Of a DNA stretch of 64,000 bases, positions 48,630 to 57,007 are shown one piece after another. Source of the stretch: JAFGSI01 sp041287425 (GTDB lineage: Bacteria > Chloroflexota > Anaerolineae > Anaerolineales > Villigracilaceae). The stretch is from NCBI GenBank assembly GCA_041287425.1, contig JBEULG010000033.1, positions 43,286-107,285 of the forward strand, in the 5' to 3' direction. Both the position numbers and the translations under genes were made by a program. Each line of letters starts with the position of its first letter. Positions within the stretch are counted from its first letter, which is position 1. Under the pieces are notes generated by a model. It saw only the letters and a list, made by a program, of their open reading frames with translations. It did no database searches and was not told where the DNA came from.

Positions 48630-49249
48630 GACTGCGCATCACTTTCTCGAAGACCGGCGCGTTGCGCTACACCGGTCACCTCGACCTGCACAAAATCTGG
48701 GAACGGACTCTCCGGCGGGCCGGCCTGCCGCTGGCGTACAGCCAGGGCTTTCATCCCCAGCCCAAGATTCAGATTGCGGCCGCCCTGCCGCTCGGTTTTC
48801 TGGGGCGCGAGGAAATCGTGGACGTCTGGCTGGCGGCCGACGAGGCCGCGCCGCCCTCTCCCGAGTCGATTCAACCCTTCGCCCCGCCCGGCCTGACCAT
48901 CCTGCGAGTCGAAGCGGTGCCGGAACGCGCCCCGGCGCTGCAGACCCAAATCGCGGCGGCCGAGTATCAGGTCACTTTGCTGGAAACAGGCGCGGGGTCC
49001 GGCCTGGAGCGGAAGGCGGCGGATTTGCTGGCCCAGGACAGCCTGCCGCGTCAACGGCGCGGCAAATCGTATGACCTGCGGCCTCTCATCCAGACGCTGG
49101 AATGCAGAGGCACATCGCTTTACATGAGACTCGCGGCCGGCGAGGGCGCGACCGGCCGGCCGGAAGAAGTGCTGGCCGAACTGGGCCTCGATCCTGCCAA
49201 GACGCGCATCGAGCGCCTGCGTCTGATTCTCAAACCTGCGATAGAATAG
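48626..49249 (+). CDS. TIGR03936-type radical SAM-associated protein
   Basis: The protein has 207 residues. It begins MRLRITFSKTGALRYTGHLD and continues RTLRRAGLPLAYSQGFHPQP, the signature of the TIGR03936/DUF2344 family, which is often fused to or follows the TIGR03960 protein. Its role is presumably shared with that protein. The start at 48626 overlaps the preceding membrane-protein gene (ATGA). Confidence 0.9.
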   Translation: MRLRITFSKTGALRYTGHLDLHKIWERTLRRAGLPLAYSQGFHPQPKIQIAAALPLGFLGREEIVDVWLAADEAAPPSPESIQPFAPPGLTILRVEAVPERAPALQTQIAAAEYQVTLLETGAGSGLERKAADLLAQDSLPRQRRGKSYDLRPLIQTLECRGTSLYMRLAAGEGATGRPEEVLAELGLDPAKTRIERLRLILKPAIE

Positions 49250-49368
49250 GCTTTAGCAGAAATAACCGCCATGACAGGCAGAGCGCCAAGGATATCCCGA
49301 ACTCGCCAAGAAAAGGTCTTGGCGTACCAATCAAGTCAAGTAGAGCCGGTTTCTCAAGGAGGTGTGCA

Positions 49369-50358
49369 ATGGGTCTTTTGGTGTCGGTCTTTCTCGGTTT
49401 TTCGGCATCCCTGTTGTTTGCCTATTTCCTGTACTGGCTGGATCGCTATGAAAAGGAGCCCAAGTTGCTGCTGGGCGGCGTCTTCCTGTGGGGGGTGGTC
49501 GTGGCGGCCGGATCGGCGTTCATCATCAACACCACCTTCTCGATTGGAATCTTCAGCCTGACCGGCTCAGAAAGCGCCGCCGAATTCACCTCGGCTTCGA
49601 TCATCGCGCCTATCGTCGAAGAGACGCTCAAGGGCCTGGCCGTGCTGATCGTTTTCCTGGTCTTCCGCCGCGAATTCGATTCGGTGCTGGACGGGATGAT
49701 TTACGCCGGCGTGGCCGCCCTGGGATTTGCCGCCACCGAGAATTCGTACTATATCTTCAACTACGGTTACCAGGAAAGCGGCTGGAGTGGCATGATGATT
49801 CTGGCGTTCATCCGCATCATTCTGGTCGGCTGGCAGCATCCCTTCTACACGGCTTTCTTCGGCATCGGGCTGGCGCTGGCGCGCCTGAACCGCAATTGGG
49901 CGGTCAAAATCCTGGCGCCCCTGCTGGGCTTGGCGCTCGCCATGTTCACGCACGCCGTCCACAACACGCTGGCCGGCTTGATGGGCGGACTGAGCGGGCT
50001 GGCCTTCAGCACCTTCCTCGACTGGACCGGCTGGTTGTTCATGGGCGGGGTGGCTATCTGGGCCATCGTTCACGAGCAGTCTTACCTGCGCAAGCACCTG
50101 CTGGAGGAAGTCCAGGCCGGTCGGATCCAGACTCGGCAATACCAGGCGGCTTGTTCCGGCTGGCGGCAGACATGGGCGCGCCTGGAGGCCCTTTTCAGCG
50201 GCCGGTATCGGGTCACGTCGCGCTTCTTCCAGGTCTGCGGCGAACTGGCGCACAAGAAACAGCAACTGGCCAAACTCGGCGATGAGAGCGGCAATGCGGC
50301 CATCATCCAGAATCTGCGCGCTGAACTTGCCCGCCTGGCGCCGCTGGTCAAAGCCTGA
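49369..50358 (+). CDS. PrsW-family intramembrane metalloprotease
   Basis: The protein has 329 residues with about eight membrane helices. PIVEETLKGLAVL carries the EExxKG zinc-ligand motif of PrsW; FAATENSYY and FTHAVHNTL hold further conserved polar residues (Glu/Asn and His). In Bacillus PrsW cleaves the anti-sigma factor RsiW; its target here is unknown, the only anti-sigma in the window being at about 29 kb. The start at 49369 has AAGGAGG. A C-terminal cytosolic region of about 90 residues, rich in Arg/Gln helices, extends beyond the core. Confidence 0.92.
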   Translation: MGLLVSVFLGFSASLLFAYFLYWLDRYEKEPKLLLGGVFLWGVVVAAGSAFIINTTFSIGIFSLTGSESAAEFTSASIIAPIVEETLKGLAVLIVFLVFRREFDSVLDGMIYAGVAALGFAATENSYYIFNYGYQESGWSGMMILAFIRIILVGWQHPFYTAFFGIGLALARLNRNWAVKILAPLLGLALAMFTHAVHNTLAGLMGGLSGLAFSTFLDWTGWLFMGGVAIWAIVHEQSYLRKHLLEEVQAGRIQTRQYQAACSGWRQTWARLEALFSGRYRVTSRFFQVCGELAHKKQQLAKLGDESGNAAIIQNLRAELARLAPLVKA

Positions 50359-50395
50359 GCGGGCCTCCTTGAGTTTGTGGTAAAATTTTGGCGCT

Positions 50396-50467
50396 GCCCC
50401 TGTAGCTCAGTGGATAGAGCGTCGGCCTCCGGAGCCGAAAGCGACAGTTCGAGTCTGTCCAGGGGTA
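50396..50467 (+). tRNA. tRNA-Arg (anticodon CCG)
   Basis: It has acceptor GCCCCTG/CAGGGGT with a G-T pair at 1-72, D-arm GCTC/GAGC, anticodon stem TCGGC/GCCGA with loop CTCCGGA, variable AAGC, and T-stem GACAG/CTGTC with loop TTCGAGT. The anticodon CCG reads CGG arginine. The CCA end is not encoded. An extended -10-like TGGTAAAAT lies 10 nt upstream and a terminator follows. Confidence 0.93.
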
Positions 50468-50471
50468 CACA

Positions 50472-50508
50472 GGCGTCACTGCCCTGCGCGCGGTGACGCC
50501 TTTTCTTT
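50472..50508 (+). terminator. Rho-independent terminator of tRNA-Arg
   Basis: GGCGTCAC (50472-50479) and GTGACGCC (50493-50500) with a 13-nt loop are followed by TTTTCTTTTC. Confidence 0.88.
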
Positions 50509-50574
50509 TCGAAAAATGCAAACTTTTATGCTAGAATGAGGCCAACGCGTCCACATTTACCCGAGGAGCCCGCC

Positions 50575-51282
50575 ATGGATACCTTCCAGGAACCCGCATC
50601 CTACTCGCCGCCCCCGCCACCCCCGCCACCCCCGCCGCCGCGTTCGCGCGGCAAGATTTGGCTTGGCATTGGCCTGGGACTGATTGCGCTGTGTTTTTGC
50701 TGCGCCGTCGCCGCCATTGGCCTGTACGCTGCCAGAAACCAGATTCCCGCCATCGGGCAACTGTTTCCCACGCCGACCCCGCCCGGCTTGCTTTACAACA
50801 ACCCGGCTGCCGGTTTCAGCCTCTGGTATCCGCAAGGATGGGTGTATGAAGAAGATCGGGAGGATGGCGGTTATTTCATCGTCTTTGCCTCTTCCCAGCA
50901 AGTGCTGGATAATTCTGACTCTACCCCGCGCAACGGCGCCGCCCTGATCATTTTCGCCGGCGTCCTCTCAACCAGCGACTTGCCCTCCAATGTCAGCCCG
51001 AACTCTCCCCTGCAAGTGCTGGAACATGTGAGCGATTTGTTGATGGGGAACGACCGAACCCTCATGGAAGAGCCGCGCCTGTTGACCCTCGATTCCTATC
51101 CGGCGGCTTCCGGCATCTACGCTACCACCGGCACGTCGAACACCATCGCCGTCACCTACGTGACCATCGTCCTGCGCAATCAGGATGTGATGGTTTTGGT
51201 CGGCCTCTGCGAGGATGTCTCCTGGCCGCAATACCGCTACCCATTGCAGGCCATGGTTCAATCAATCAACTTCACCCCCTGA
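50575..51282 (+). CDS. Membrane-anchored PsbP-like/Pro-rich surface protein
   Basis: The protein has 235 residues. A Pro-rich N-terminus (11 consecutive Pro) precedes one membrane helix (IWLGIGLGLIALCFCCAVAA) and a soluble domain beginning NNPAAGFSLWYPQGWVYEED. That start and the later IAVTYVTIVLRNQDVMVLV match the PsbP-like lipoprotein/surface fold seen in many Anaerolineae proteins of unknown role. ATG 50575 has GAGGAG at 50563-50568. It is probably cotranscribed with the SH3 lipoprotein gene 18 bp downstream. Confidence 0.75.
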   Translation: MDTFQEPASYSPPPPPPPPPPPRSRGKIWLGIGLGLIALCFCCAVAAIGLYAARNQIPAIGQLFPTPTPPGLLYNNPAAGFSLWYPQGWVYEEDREDGGYFIVFASSQQVLDNSDSTPRNGAALIIFAGVLSTSDLPSNVSPNSPLQVLEHVSDLLMGNDRTLMEEPRLLTLDSYPAASGIYATTGTSNTIAVTYVTIVLRNQDVMVLVGLCEDVSWPQYRYPLQAMVQSINFTP

Positions 51283-51300
51283 GGCTGTCTTCGCCTGTCC

Positions 51301-52413
51301 ATGAAGAGGCTGCTCCTGTTTGCCGGCCTCGCCTTGCTGGGCACCGCCTGCACAGGCGAGCGAATCCAGGAGGCAACCCCCAGCCAGGCGGTTGCTTCGC
51401 CTTCCATGACCGCCTCCTTCACCCAAACGCCGAGGGCGGGCACCTCTCCTGAACCTTCCCCCACGGTGACGTTGCCGGCAGTGGAGGGCATCACCACCAC
51501 GCGCCTCAATGTCCGCGCCGGGCCATCCACCCTGCAAGACAGCCTCGGCCTGCTCGAAGCCGGACAGACGGTGCAGGTCCTCGGCCGCGACGAGAGCGGT
51601 TTGTGGTACGCCATCCTCTTCCCCGCCGGGCCGCAGGGACGCGGTTGGGTCTCGGCCGCCTACCTGCAGGTCGCCCAGGCCGAGCGCCTGACAGTCATCT
51701 CTCTGACCACGCCCACGCCCACCCCCGCCGGTCCGACCGCCCGGCTGACCCAGCGCCTGAACGTCCGCAGCGGACCGGCGACCACCTACGAGGTCCTCGG
51801 CACGCTGGAAGCCGGCAGCGTTGTCGTCCTGACCGGCCGCAACGAGACCGGCACGTGGGCGCAGATCGAGTTTGCCTCCGCCCCCAACGGCCGCGGCTGG
51901 GTGACGGCTGCTTATCTCCAGACGGACGCCCTCGCCGCCCTGCCGCTGGTCAACGCCTCCGGCACGCCGATCACCCCGCTGCCCGACCGTCCCACCCCCC
52001 TGGCAGCGACGCTCACCCCGACGCTCGGCCCGGCCTCCGCCGACGGCGACTCGCTCGTCCGCCCCGCCGTGCAAGTCACTTTTGCGCCCGGCGGCGTCCG
52101 CCAGTTCACCTACACCAGCGACCTGTCCTTCCCCGAAGGTGACCTGGAAGATTGGCTGGAATTCACCCCCTTTGCCAGCGGTCCGCAGGCCCTGATGTAT
52201 GTCAGCCTGAACTGCGAGGGCAATGCCAGCCTGACGGTCGAATTCTGGCGGGAGGGCGCGCCTCTCGCCGCAAGCCCCGCCCTCGCCTGTGGCGCCTATC
52301 AATTGCCTGTACGCCTGCCGGCCGGCGCGGCGGTTCAAATCCACCTGCGCATTGCAGAAACCGACTCGCTGCGCTATTGCCGCTACACCCTCAGCCTCCG
52401 CAACGGGCCCTGA
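51301..52413 (+). CDS. Lipoprotein with two bacterial SH3 domains
   Basis: The protein has 370 residues with a lipobox (LALLGTAC, Cys at about 17). Two SH3b domains, about 62-115 (TTRLNVRAGPSTLQDSLGLL) and about 140-200 (TQRLNVRSGPATTYEVLGTL), are joined by PTPTP linkers. A C-terminal beta-rich domain (about 255-370) ends with AETDSLRYCRYTLSLRNGP. SH3b domains usually bind peptidoglycan or other wall polymers. It lies in a run of similar exported proteins (50.5-54 kb). Confidence 0.85.
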   Translation: MKRLLLFAGLALLGTACTGERIQEATPSQAVASPSMTASFTQTPRAGTSPEPSPTVTLPAVEGITTTRLNVRAGPSTLQDSLGLLEAGQTVQVLGRDESGLWYAILFPAGPQGRGWVSAAYLQVAQAERLTVISLTTPTPTPAGPTARLTQRLNVRSGPATTYEVLGTLEAGSVVVLTGRNETGTWAQIEFASAPNGRGWVTAAYLQTDALAALPLVNASGTPITPLPDRPTPLAATLTPTLGPASADGDSLVRPAVQVTFAPGGVRQFTYTSDLSFPEGDLEDWLEFTPFASGPQALMYVSLNCEGNASLTVEFWREGAPLAASPALACGAYQLPVRLPAGAAVQIHLRIAETDSLRYCRYTLSLRNGP

Positions 52414-52529
52414 AGCAGACCACCCTGCCTGACAAATAGCCAAAAAGTGGGATGGCTTTTCGCCTTTTCTATAGACTGCGGCATGAGTAAAATAGCGCAA
52501 TTTAAAAGCATCTGCCAGAGGAGGTTGAC

Positions 52530-53933
52530 ATGCACCATCCCAAACGCTTGACTCTTGCTTTGGTTCTTTGGGCCTGGCTGCTGAGCGGCTGCCAGACCGA
52601 CACGCCGCCGGTCCCTGCCGAGTCTCAATCTGCCCGGCTGAGCGAACTGGCCGGCCGCGTCGAGATCAGGAATCCCGGCCAGGCCGACTACCGTCCGGCG
52701 GAAGAAGGCGCGCTTCTGGAGGAGGGCGGCGAAGTGCGCACCGGGCCGGATGGCCGCGCCCGCCTCGACCTCTCCAGCGGCACCCTGGTCCGCCTTGCGC
52801 CCAACACCTCCTTCGTGCTGACCGCCAACCACCCGCAAGAAGGCAGCCTGTTTACCCGTCTCCGCCTGCTGGCGGGGCAAATCTGGGTCGCCCTGACCGG
52901 CGGTTCGCTCGAAGTCGAGACGCCCGGCGGCACAGCCGCCGTGCGCGGCTCTCACCTGATGGTCTGGATCGATCCGGCGACGGGGCAGGTGTGGGTCAGT
53001 TGCTTCGAAGGCGAGTGCGCCGCTTTCAACGCCGGCGGCAGCCTCGACCTTTCGACAGGGGAGGGCGCCATCCTCTACCTCGTCGGGGAGGGCGAGACGC
53101 CCCCGCCCCCCCAGGCCCGCCTCCTGACTTGGGACGAGTTCCAGGCCTGGGCGAACAGTGTCCCCGAAGCCAGCGCCCTCCTGCCCGACATCCTCGCCAC
53201 CCTGACGGCTTATCCCACCCCCACGGCGGCTACGCCTACACCTAGCGTCACTCCCGCCTCGACGCCGACCCCCGGCTGCGCTCTGCAACTGCTTTCGCCG
53301 GCCAACGGCGCCGCCCTGCCCGCCGCAGGCGAAATCATCTTCAGTTGGAGCCCTCAAGCCGGCGCGGCAAAATATCAAGTACAATTCATCTCCATCGGCG
53401 GCGCAGTCAACAGCCTCCAGACCGACGAGAACAGCCTGCGTCTCTACATCGAAAGCCTGACGGCGGCCGGCACGTATTCCTGGCAGGTCAGCGCCCTGAA
53501 CGCTCAGGGAGAGGTCATTTGCACGGCCGGCGCATTCACCTTCACCAAGCCGCTGACCATCCAAGAAACCCCTCCGCCAACGCCGCCGTCTGCGTTGCTG
53601 ACGCCCGACCCCAATACGTATTTCTCGCTCGTCGAAGGTCCCATCGGCTTTCCATCTGAATTTTGCGACCAGCGCTACTACAAGGTCATCATCACCGACA
53701 TTCATGGCGTGAGCACGGCCTGGCTCGGCTATCAGGTCCAAGACTCCCTCGGCAACCCTGTCGATTCCGGCACATTCCCTCTGCTGTTCAACAACGGCCT
53801 GTGGAGCGGTAACCCTGTCATCCCTGCCTACCCAGGCGATACGGTCTATTGGTGGTTTGCCGCCACCGACGGCCTGGGCAACAACGCCGCCTCGGAGGTC
53901 TATTCTTACCTTGAAATCTCCATGTGTCCCTGA
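52530..53933 (+). CDS. FecR-domain lipoprotein
   Basis: The protein has 467 residues with lipobox LLSGCQ. The FecR-type domain runs from about 30 to 190: LAGRVEIRNPGQADYRPAEE, EVRTGPDGRARLDLSSGTLV and VETPGGTAAVRGSHLMVW. A Thr/Pro linker then leads to an Ig-like domain (about 250-350, LSPANGAALPAAGEIIFSWS) and a further beta domain to the end. FecR domains act in Gram-negative TonB signalling, but here the lipoprotein context points to a surface adhesin or sensor. GAGGAGG precedes the start. Confidence 0.88.
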   Translation: MHHPKRLTLALVLWAWLLSGCQTDTPPVPAESQSARLSELAGRVEIRNPGQADYRPAEEGALLEEGGEVRTGPDGRARLDLSSGTLVRLAPNTSFVLTANHPQEGSLFTRLRLLAGQIWVALTGGSLEVETPGGTAAVRGSHLMVWIDPATGQVWVSCFEGECAAFNAGGSLDLSTGEGAILYLVGEGETPPPPQARLLTWDEFQAWANSVPEASALLPDILATLTAYPTPTAATPTPSVTPASTPTPGCALQLLSPANGAALPAAGEIIFSWSPQAGAAKYQVQFISIGGAVNSLQTDENSLRLYIESLTAAGTYSWQVSALNAQGEVICTAGAFTFTKPLTIQETPPPTPPSALLTPDPNTYFSLVEGPIGFPSEFCDQRYYKVIITDIHGVSTAWLGYQVQDSLGNPVDSGTFPLLFNNGLWSGNPVIPAYPGDTVYWWFAATDGLGNNAASEVYSYLEISMCP

Positions 53934-53966
53934 TGGTTCATCTGCCGGTTCTCTCGAGGAGGTGTC

Positions 53967-54473
53967 ATGCCTGAGTGGTTGAAAATCTCGACCGATGTTC
54001 TGGTTCAGGCGCTGGTGGTGACGTTCATGCTGGTCGGCCTGGGAGTGTTGGTGGTGCCGATCCTGCCGGGGCTGGTCATCATCTGGGCGGCGGCCCTGGG
54101 GTACGGCATTTACGCCGGCTTCGGACTGCTGGGCTGGATTCTGTTCGGCCTGATGACGATCTTGATGATTGGCGGCTCCTTCGTTGACAATCTGCTCATG
54201 GCGGCCTCTAGCCGCAAGGAAGGAGCATCCTGGCTCTCGATTGGGTTGGCGCTGCTGGCGGCCATCCTGGGCAACCTGGCCTTTCCGGTCCTCGGCGGGG
54301 TAGCCGCCGCCGTCCTGACCCTCTTCGCGGCCGAGTGGATTCGCCTCAAGGACGCCCGCAAAGCCTATACCACCATGAAGGGAATGATGATCGGGTGTGG
54401 CTGGGCGTTCGTGATTCGGTTTATAATAGGCCTCGTGATGATTGGCCTGTGGATGATTTGGGCCTGGACGTAG
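53967..54473 (+). CDS. DUF456 membrane protein
   Basis: The protein has 168 residues with five or so membrane helices. LGVLVVPILPGLVIIWAAA, GGSFVDNLLMAASSRKEGAS and LRLKDARKAYTTMKGMMIG-like segments match the DUF456 family of small integral membrane proteins, whose function is unknown. GAGGAGG lies 7 nt before ATG 53967. It is upstream of another small membrane gene. Confidence 0.85.
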   Translation: MPEWLKISTDVLVQALVVTFMLVGLGVLVVPILPGLVIIWAAALGYGIYAGFGLLGWILFGLMTILMIGGSFVDNLLMAASSRKEGASWLSIGLALLAAILGNLAFPVLGGVAAAVLTLFAAEWIRLKDARKAYTTMKGMMIGCGWAFVIRFIIGLVMIGLWMIWAWT

Positions 54474-54507
54474 TCCTTTCTACCCATTCCAAACGGAGGA
54501 AAAAAAC

Positions 54508-54828
54508 ATGCGACCGATTTTCGATAACTACACCATCAGCGACATCATCCTGTTGCTGGGCGCGCTCGTGCGCCTGATTGGCTTCCTCGGCATCGGACTG
54601 ACGGCCGGCTGGCTGACGCTCGAATTCCTGCGCAAGGCTCAGCAGGCCTGGCAGTTGCAAATTGCCGTCTTCCTCGGCCTGCTGGGGCTGGTGATTGCGA
54701 TGACTCTCTACCTGGCCGGCGCGCCCACCGCCCTGGGTCTGTTCGGCATCGGCCTCACGGCGGCCATCCTGCTGTGGGGATTGCCGAAGAAAGAAAAGAA
54801 AGAGGAAAAGAAAAAAGACGAGGATTAG
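54508..54828 (+). CDS. Small membrane protein with Lys/Glu-rich tail, unknown
   Basis: The protein has 106 residues. Three membrane helices (ILLLGALVRLIGFLGIGLTA; LQIAVFLGLLGLVIAMTLYL; TALGLFGIGLTAAILLWGL) and a cytosolic tail KKEKKEEKKKDED. No family recognised. GGAGG precedes the start and a terminator follows the stop, closing the 50.5-54.8 kb region. Confidence 0.75.
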   Translation: MRPIFDNYTISDIILLLGALVRLIGFLGIGLTAGWLTLEFLRKAQQAWQLQIAVFLGLLGLVIAMTLYLAGAPTALGLFGIGLTAAILLWGLPKKEKKEEKKKDED

Positions 54829-54842
54829 TCCCCGGCCAAGAC

Positions 54843-54875
54843 AACAGGCTCCCTGGATGGGGAGCCTGTTCTTTT
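54843..54875 (+). terminator. Rho-independent terminator
   Basis: AACAGGCTCCC (54843-54853) and GGGAGCCTGTT (54860-54870) with a 6-nt loop, followed by CTTTTC. It ends the small membrane-protein gene before the convergent M42 genes. Confidence 0.85.
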
Positions 54876-54905
54876 CTTCTTTGTTGGAGGAGAGCAGGGG
54901 CGTGA

Positions 54906-55916
54906 TTACCAGTCCACCGGCTTGCTGACCAGAGCGGTCAGCAGTTTGACGGCGTTCTGCACATCCTCGTCATCCACCATCTCGGAGGGGGAATGAATGT
55001 AGCGGCTGGGGATGGAGAGGCAGCCGGCCGGGACGCCGGCGCGGCTGACCTGCATGGCCATCGCATCGGTCGTGCCGCCCTCCAGGACCTCGCGCTGATA
55101 GGGCAGGCGCGCCTTTTCGGCGGTTGCGCTCATCCAGGCCACCACGCGCGGGTCAGAGAGCATGCCGCTATCCTTGACCTTGATGGCCGGTCCTTGGCCG
55201 AGCGAGACGGCCATGCGGCTGCCCTTGGGCGTGTCGCCGGTGCCGGTCACATCGACCGCGATGCCAATCTCCGGCTCAACGCCGAAGGCGGCCGTGTGCG
55301 CCCCGCGCAGCCCAACCTCCTCTTGGGTGGTGAAGACGAAATAGAGTTCGTGAGGCGTGGATTGGAGGGCGCGCAGGGTTTCGATCAGAACGGCGCAGCC
55401 GATGCGGTCGTCCATCGCTTTGGCGACCAGGCGGCGGCCCAGGTCGAGGAAGGGGCGCTCGAAGCCGCACACGTCGCCGACTTTGACGGGGCAATCCTTG
55501 GGGCTGGTGGCGCCCACGTCGATGAAACATTGCTCGAGGGTGGGGGCCTTGGCCGGGTCGGTGAGGCGTTCGACGCCGATAACGCCCGCCGCCCCGTTCA
55601 CGAAGCGGACGCGCCCGCCGGTCAGGGCGTGGGGGCGGATGCCGCCGATGCCGGTGAAGCGCACGAAGCCGTTCTCATCAATGTGGGTGGCAATCAGGCC
55701 GATTTCGTCCATGTGGGCGGCCAGCATAATGCGCTTTTTCCCTTTGACCGGCCCTGCGCCTGCCGAAGGGCCTTTGCGGACGATCAAGTTGCCCAGGGCA
55801 TCGACACGCAGTTCGTCGGCCAGCGGTTCGACCTCGCGGCGGATGACTTCGCGAATGGCAGTCTCGTAGCCGGAGGGAGAGAAAGTTTCGGTCAATTTCT
55901 GGATGAGTGGTTTCAT
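54906..55916 (-). CDS. M42 family aminopeptidase, paralogue 1
   Basis: The protein has 336 residues. Metal ligands and catalytic segments are AAHMDEIGLIATHI, KAMDDRIGCAVLIETL, FTTQEEVGLRGAHT and AVDVTGTGDTPKG. M42 enzymes form tetrahedral dodecamers that trim peptides from the proteasome or other proteases. It is the last of three tandem M42 genes in the same direction (57008-58066, 55953-57005, then this), 36 bp after paralogue 2. Confidence 0.93.
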   Translation of the reverse strand: MKPLIQKLTETFSPSGYETAIREVIRREVEPLADELRVDALGNLIVRKGPSAGAGPVKGKKRIMLAAHMDEIGLIATHIDENGFVRFTGIGGIRPHALTGGRVRFVNGAAGVIGVERLTDPAKAPTLEQCFIDVGATSPKDCPVKVGDVCGFERPFLDLGRRLVAKAMDDRIGCAVLIETLRALQSTPHELYFVFTTQEEVGLRGAHTAAFGVEPEIGIAVDVTGTGDTPKGSRMAVSLGQGPAIKVKDSGMLSDPRVVAWMSATAEKARLPYQREVLEGGTTDAMAMQVSRAGVPAGCLSIPSRYIHSPSEMVDDEDVQNAVKLLTALVSKPVDW

Positions 55917-55952
55917 GTCAGTTCCTTTTTAGACAGGCATAGGGCGTTCTCG

Positions 55953-57005
55953 TCAGCGCTCCTCGGCCAGAACATCCGGCGTCAGGCGGGAGAGGGCGGT
56001 GTGGAGCAGGGCCAGGGTGTTCTTCCAGTCGTCGAGGCGGGCGAGGGAGGCGGCCGTGTGCGGGTACCGGTGAGGGATGGAGACGGAGACGGCCGGCACA
56101 CCGGCGCGGGCGCGCTGGATGGCGCCGGCGTCGGTCCCGCCGCCGCCCGGCTGGCGGACTTGATAGGGGATGCCGGCGGACTCGGCGGTGGAGGTCAGCC
56201 AGCGCACCAGGCGCGGGTCCGAGAGGGTTGCCCGGTCGGCGACGTAGATGGCCGGGCCGAGGCCGAGGCGGGTGTTGTAAAAGGGGGCCGGTTCGCCGTC
56301 CCAGGCGGGCAGGTCATGAGCAGGGGTGGCATCCACGGCGATGCCCAGGTCGGGGTCGAGGGCAAAGGCGGCCACCTTGGCGCCGCGCAGGCCGATTTCC
56401 TCCTGGACGGTGAAGGCAGCCAGCAGGTCCACGTTGGGCGGGGCGTTGCGCAAAAGTTCGATGAGGGTGACCACGCCCAGGCGGTTGTCGAGGGCTTTGC
56501 CCAGCAGTGACGGCCCCAGGCGCCGGAAAGGAGAGGCAAAGGTCGCCCGATCGCCGGGCTTGGCCTTGCCGCCGGGGCCGAGGTCAATGCGCAGAGAATC
56601 GACCGGGATGGCGCGTTTGCGCTCCTCGGCGGTGGTCAGGTGGATGGGACGCGCTCCAATCACGCCGGGCGTGTGGTCGCGGCCGACCCAGACGGCTTTG
56701 CCGGGCAGTTGGCGCGGGTCAATGCTGCCAATCACCTCGAAGCGGAAGACGCCCTCGCCGTCGTCGGCCACCAGCATGAAGCCGACCTCGTCCATGTGGG
56801 CCGAGAGCATGACGCGCAGGCGCTTGCGCTGGCTGCCTTTTTTGACGGCCAGGACGTTGCCGAGGGCGTCCACTTTGACTTCATCGGCGTGGCCTTCGAT
56901 TTCGGCCAGCACGATTTTGCGCACCTCGCCTTCATCGCCGGAGACGGCGCAGGCATTGGACAGGCGTTCGAGCAGTCTAAGTTGAGGGTTTCCGATGGCA
57001 GGCAT
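55953..57005 (-). CDS. M42 family aminopeptidase, paralogue 2
   Basis: The protein has 350 residues. SAHMDEVGFMLVADDGEG, KALDNRLGVVTLIELL, FTVQEEIGLRGAKV and AVDATPAHDLPAWDG match the metal ligands and general-base region of M42. Its active-site neighbourhood differs from paralogue 1 (AVDATPAHD against AVDVTGTGD), so a different specificity is likely. It follows paralogue 3 by 2 bp, indicating a single transcript. Confidence 0.93.
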   Translation of the reverse strand: MPAIGNPQLRLLERLSNACAVSGDEGEVRKIVLAEIEGHADEVKVDALGNVLAVKKGSQRKRLRVMLSAHMDEVGFMLVADDGEGVFRFEVIGSIDPRQLPGKAVWVGRDHTPGVIGARPIHLTTAEERKRAIPVDSLRIDLGPGGKAKPGDRATFASPFRRLGPSLLGKALDNRLGVVTLIELLRNAPPNVDLLAAFTVQEEIGLRGAKVAAFALDPDLGIAVDATPAHDLPAWDGEPAPFYNTRLGLGPAIYVADRATLSDPRLVRWLTSTAESAGIPYQVRQPGGGGTDAGAIQRARAGVPAVSVSIPHRYPHTAASLARLDDWKNTLALLHTALSRLTPDVLAEER

Positions 57006-57007
57006 AG

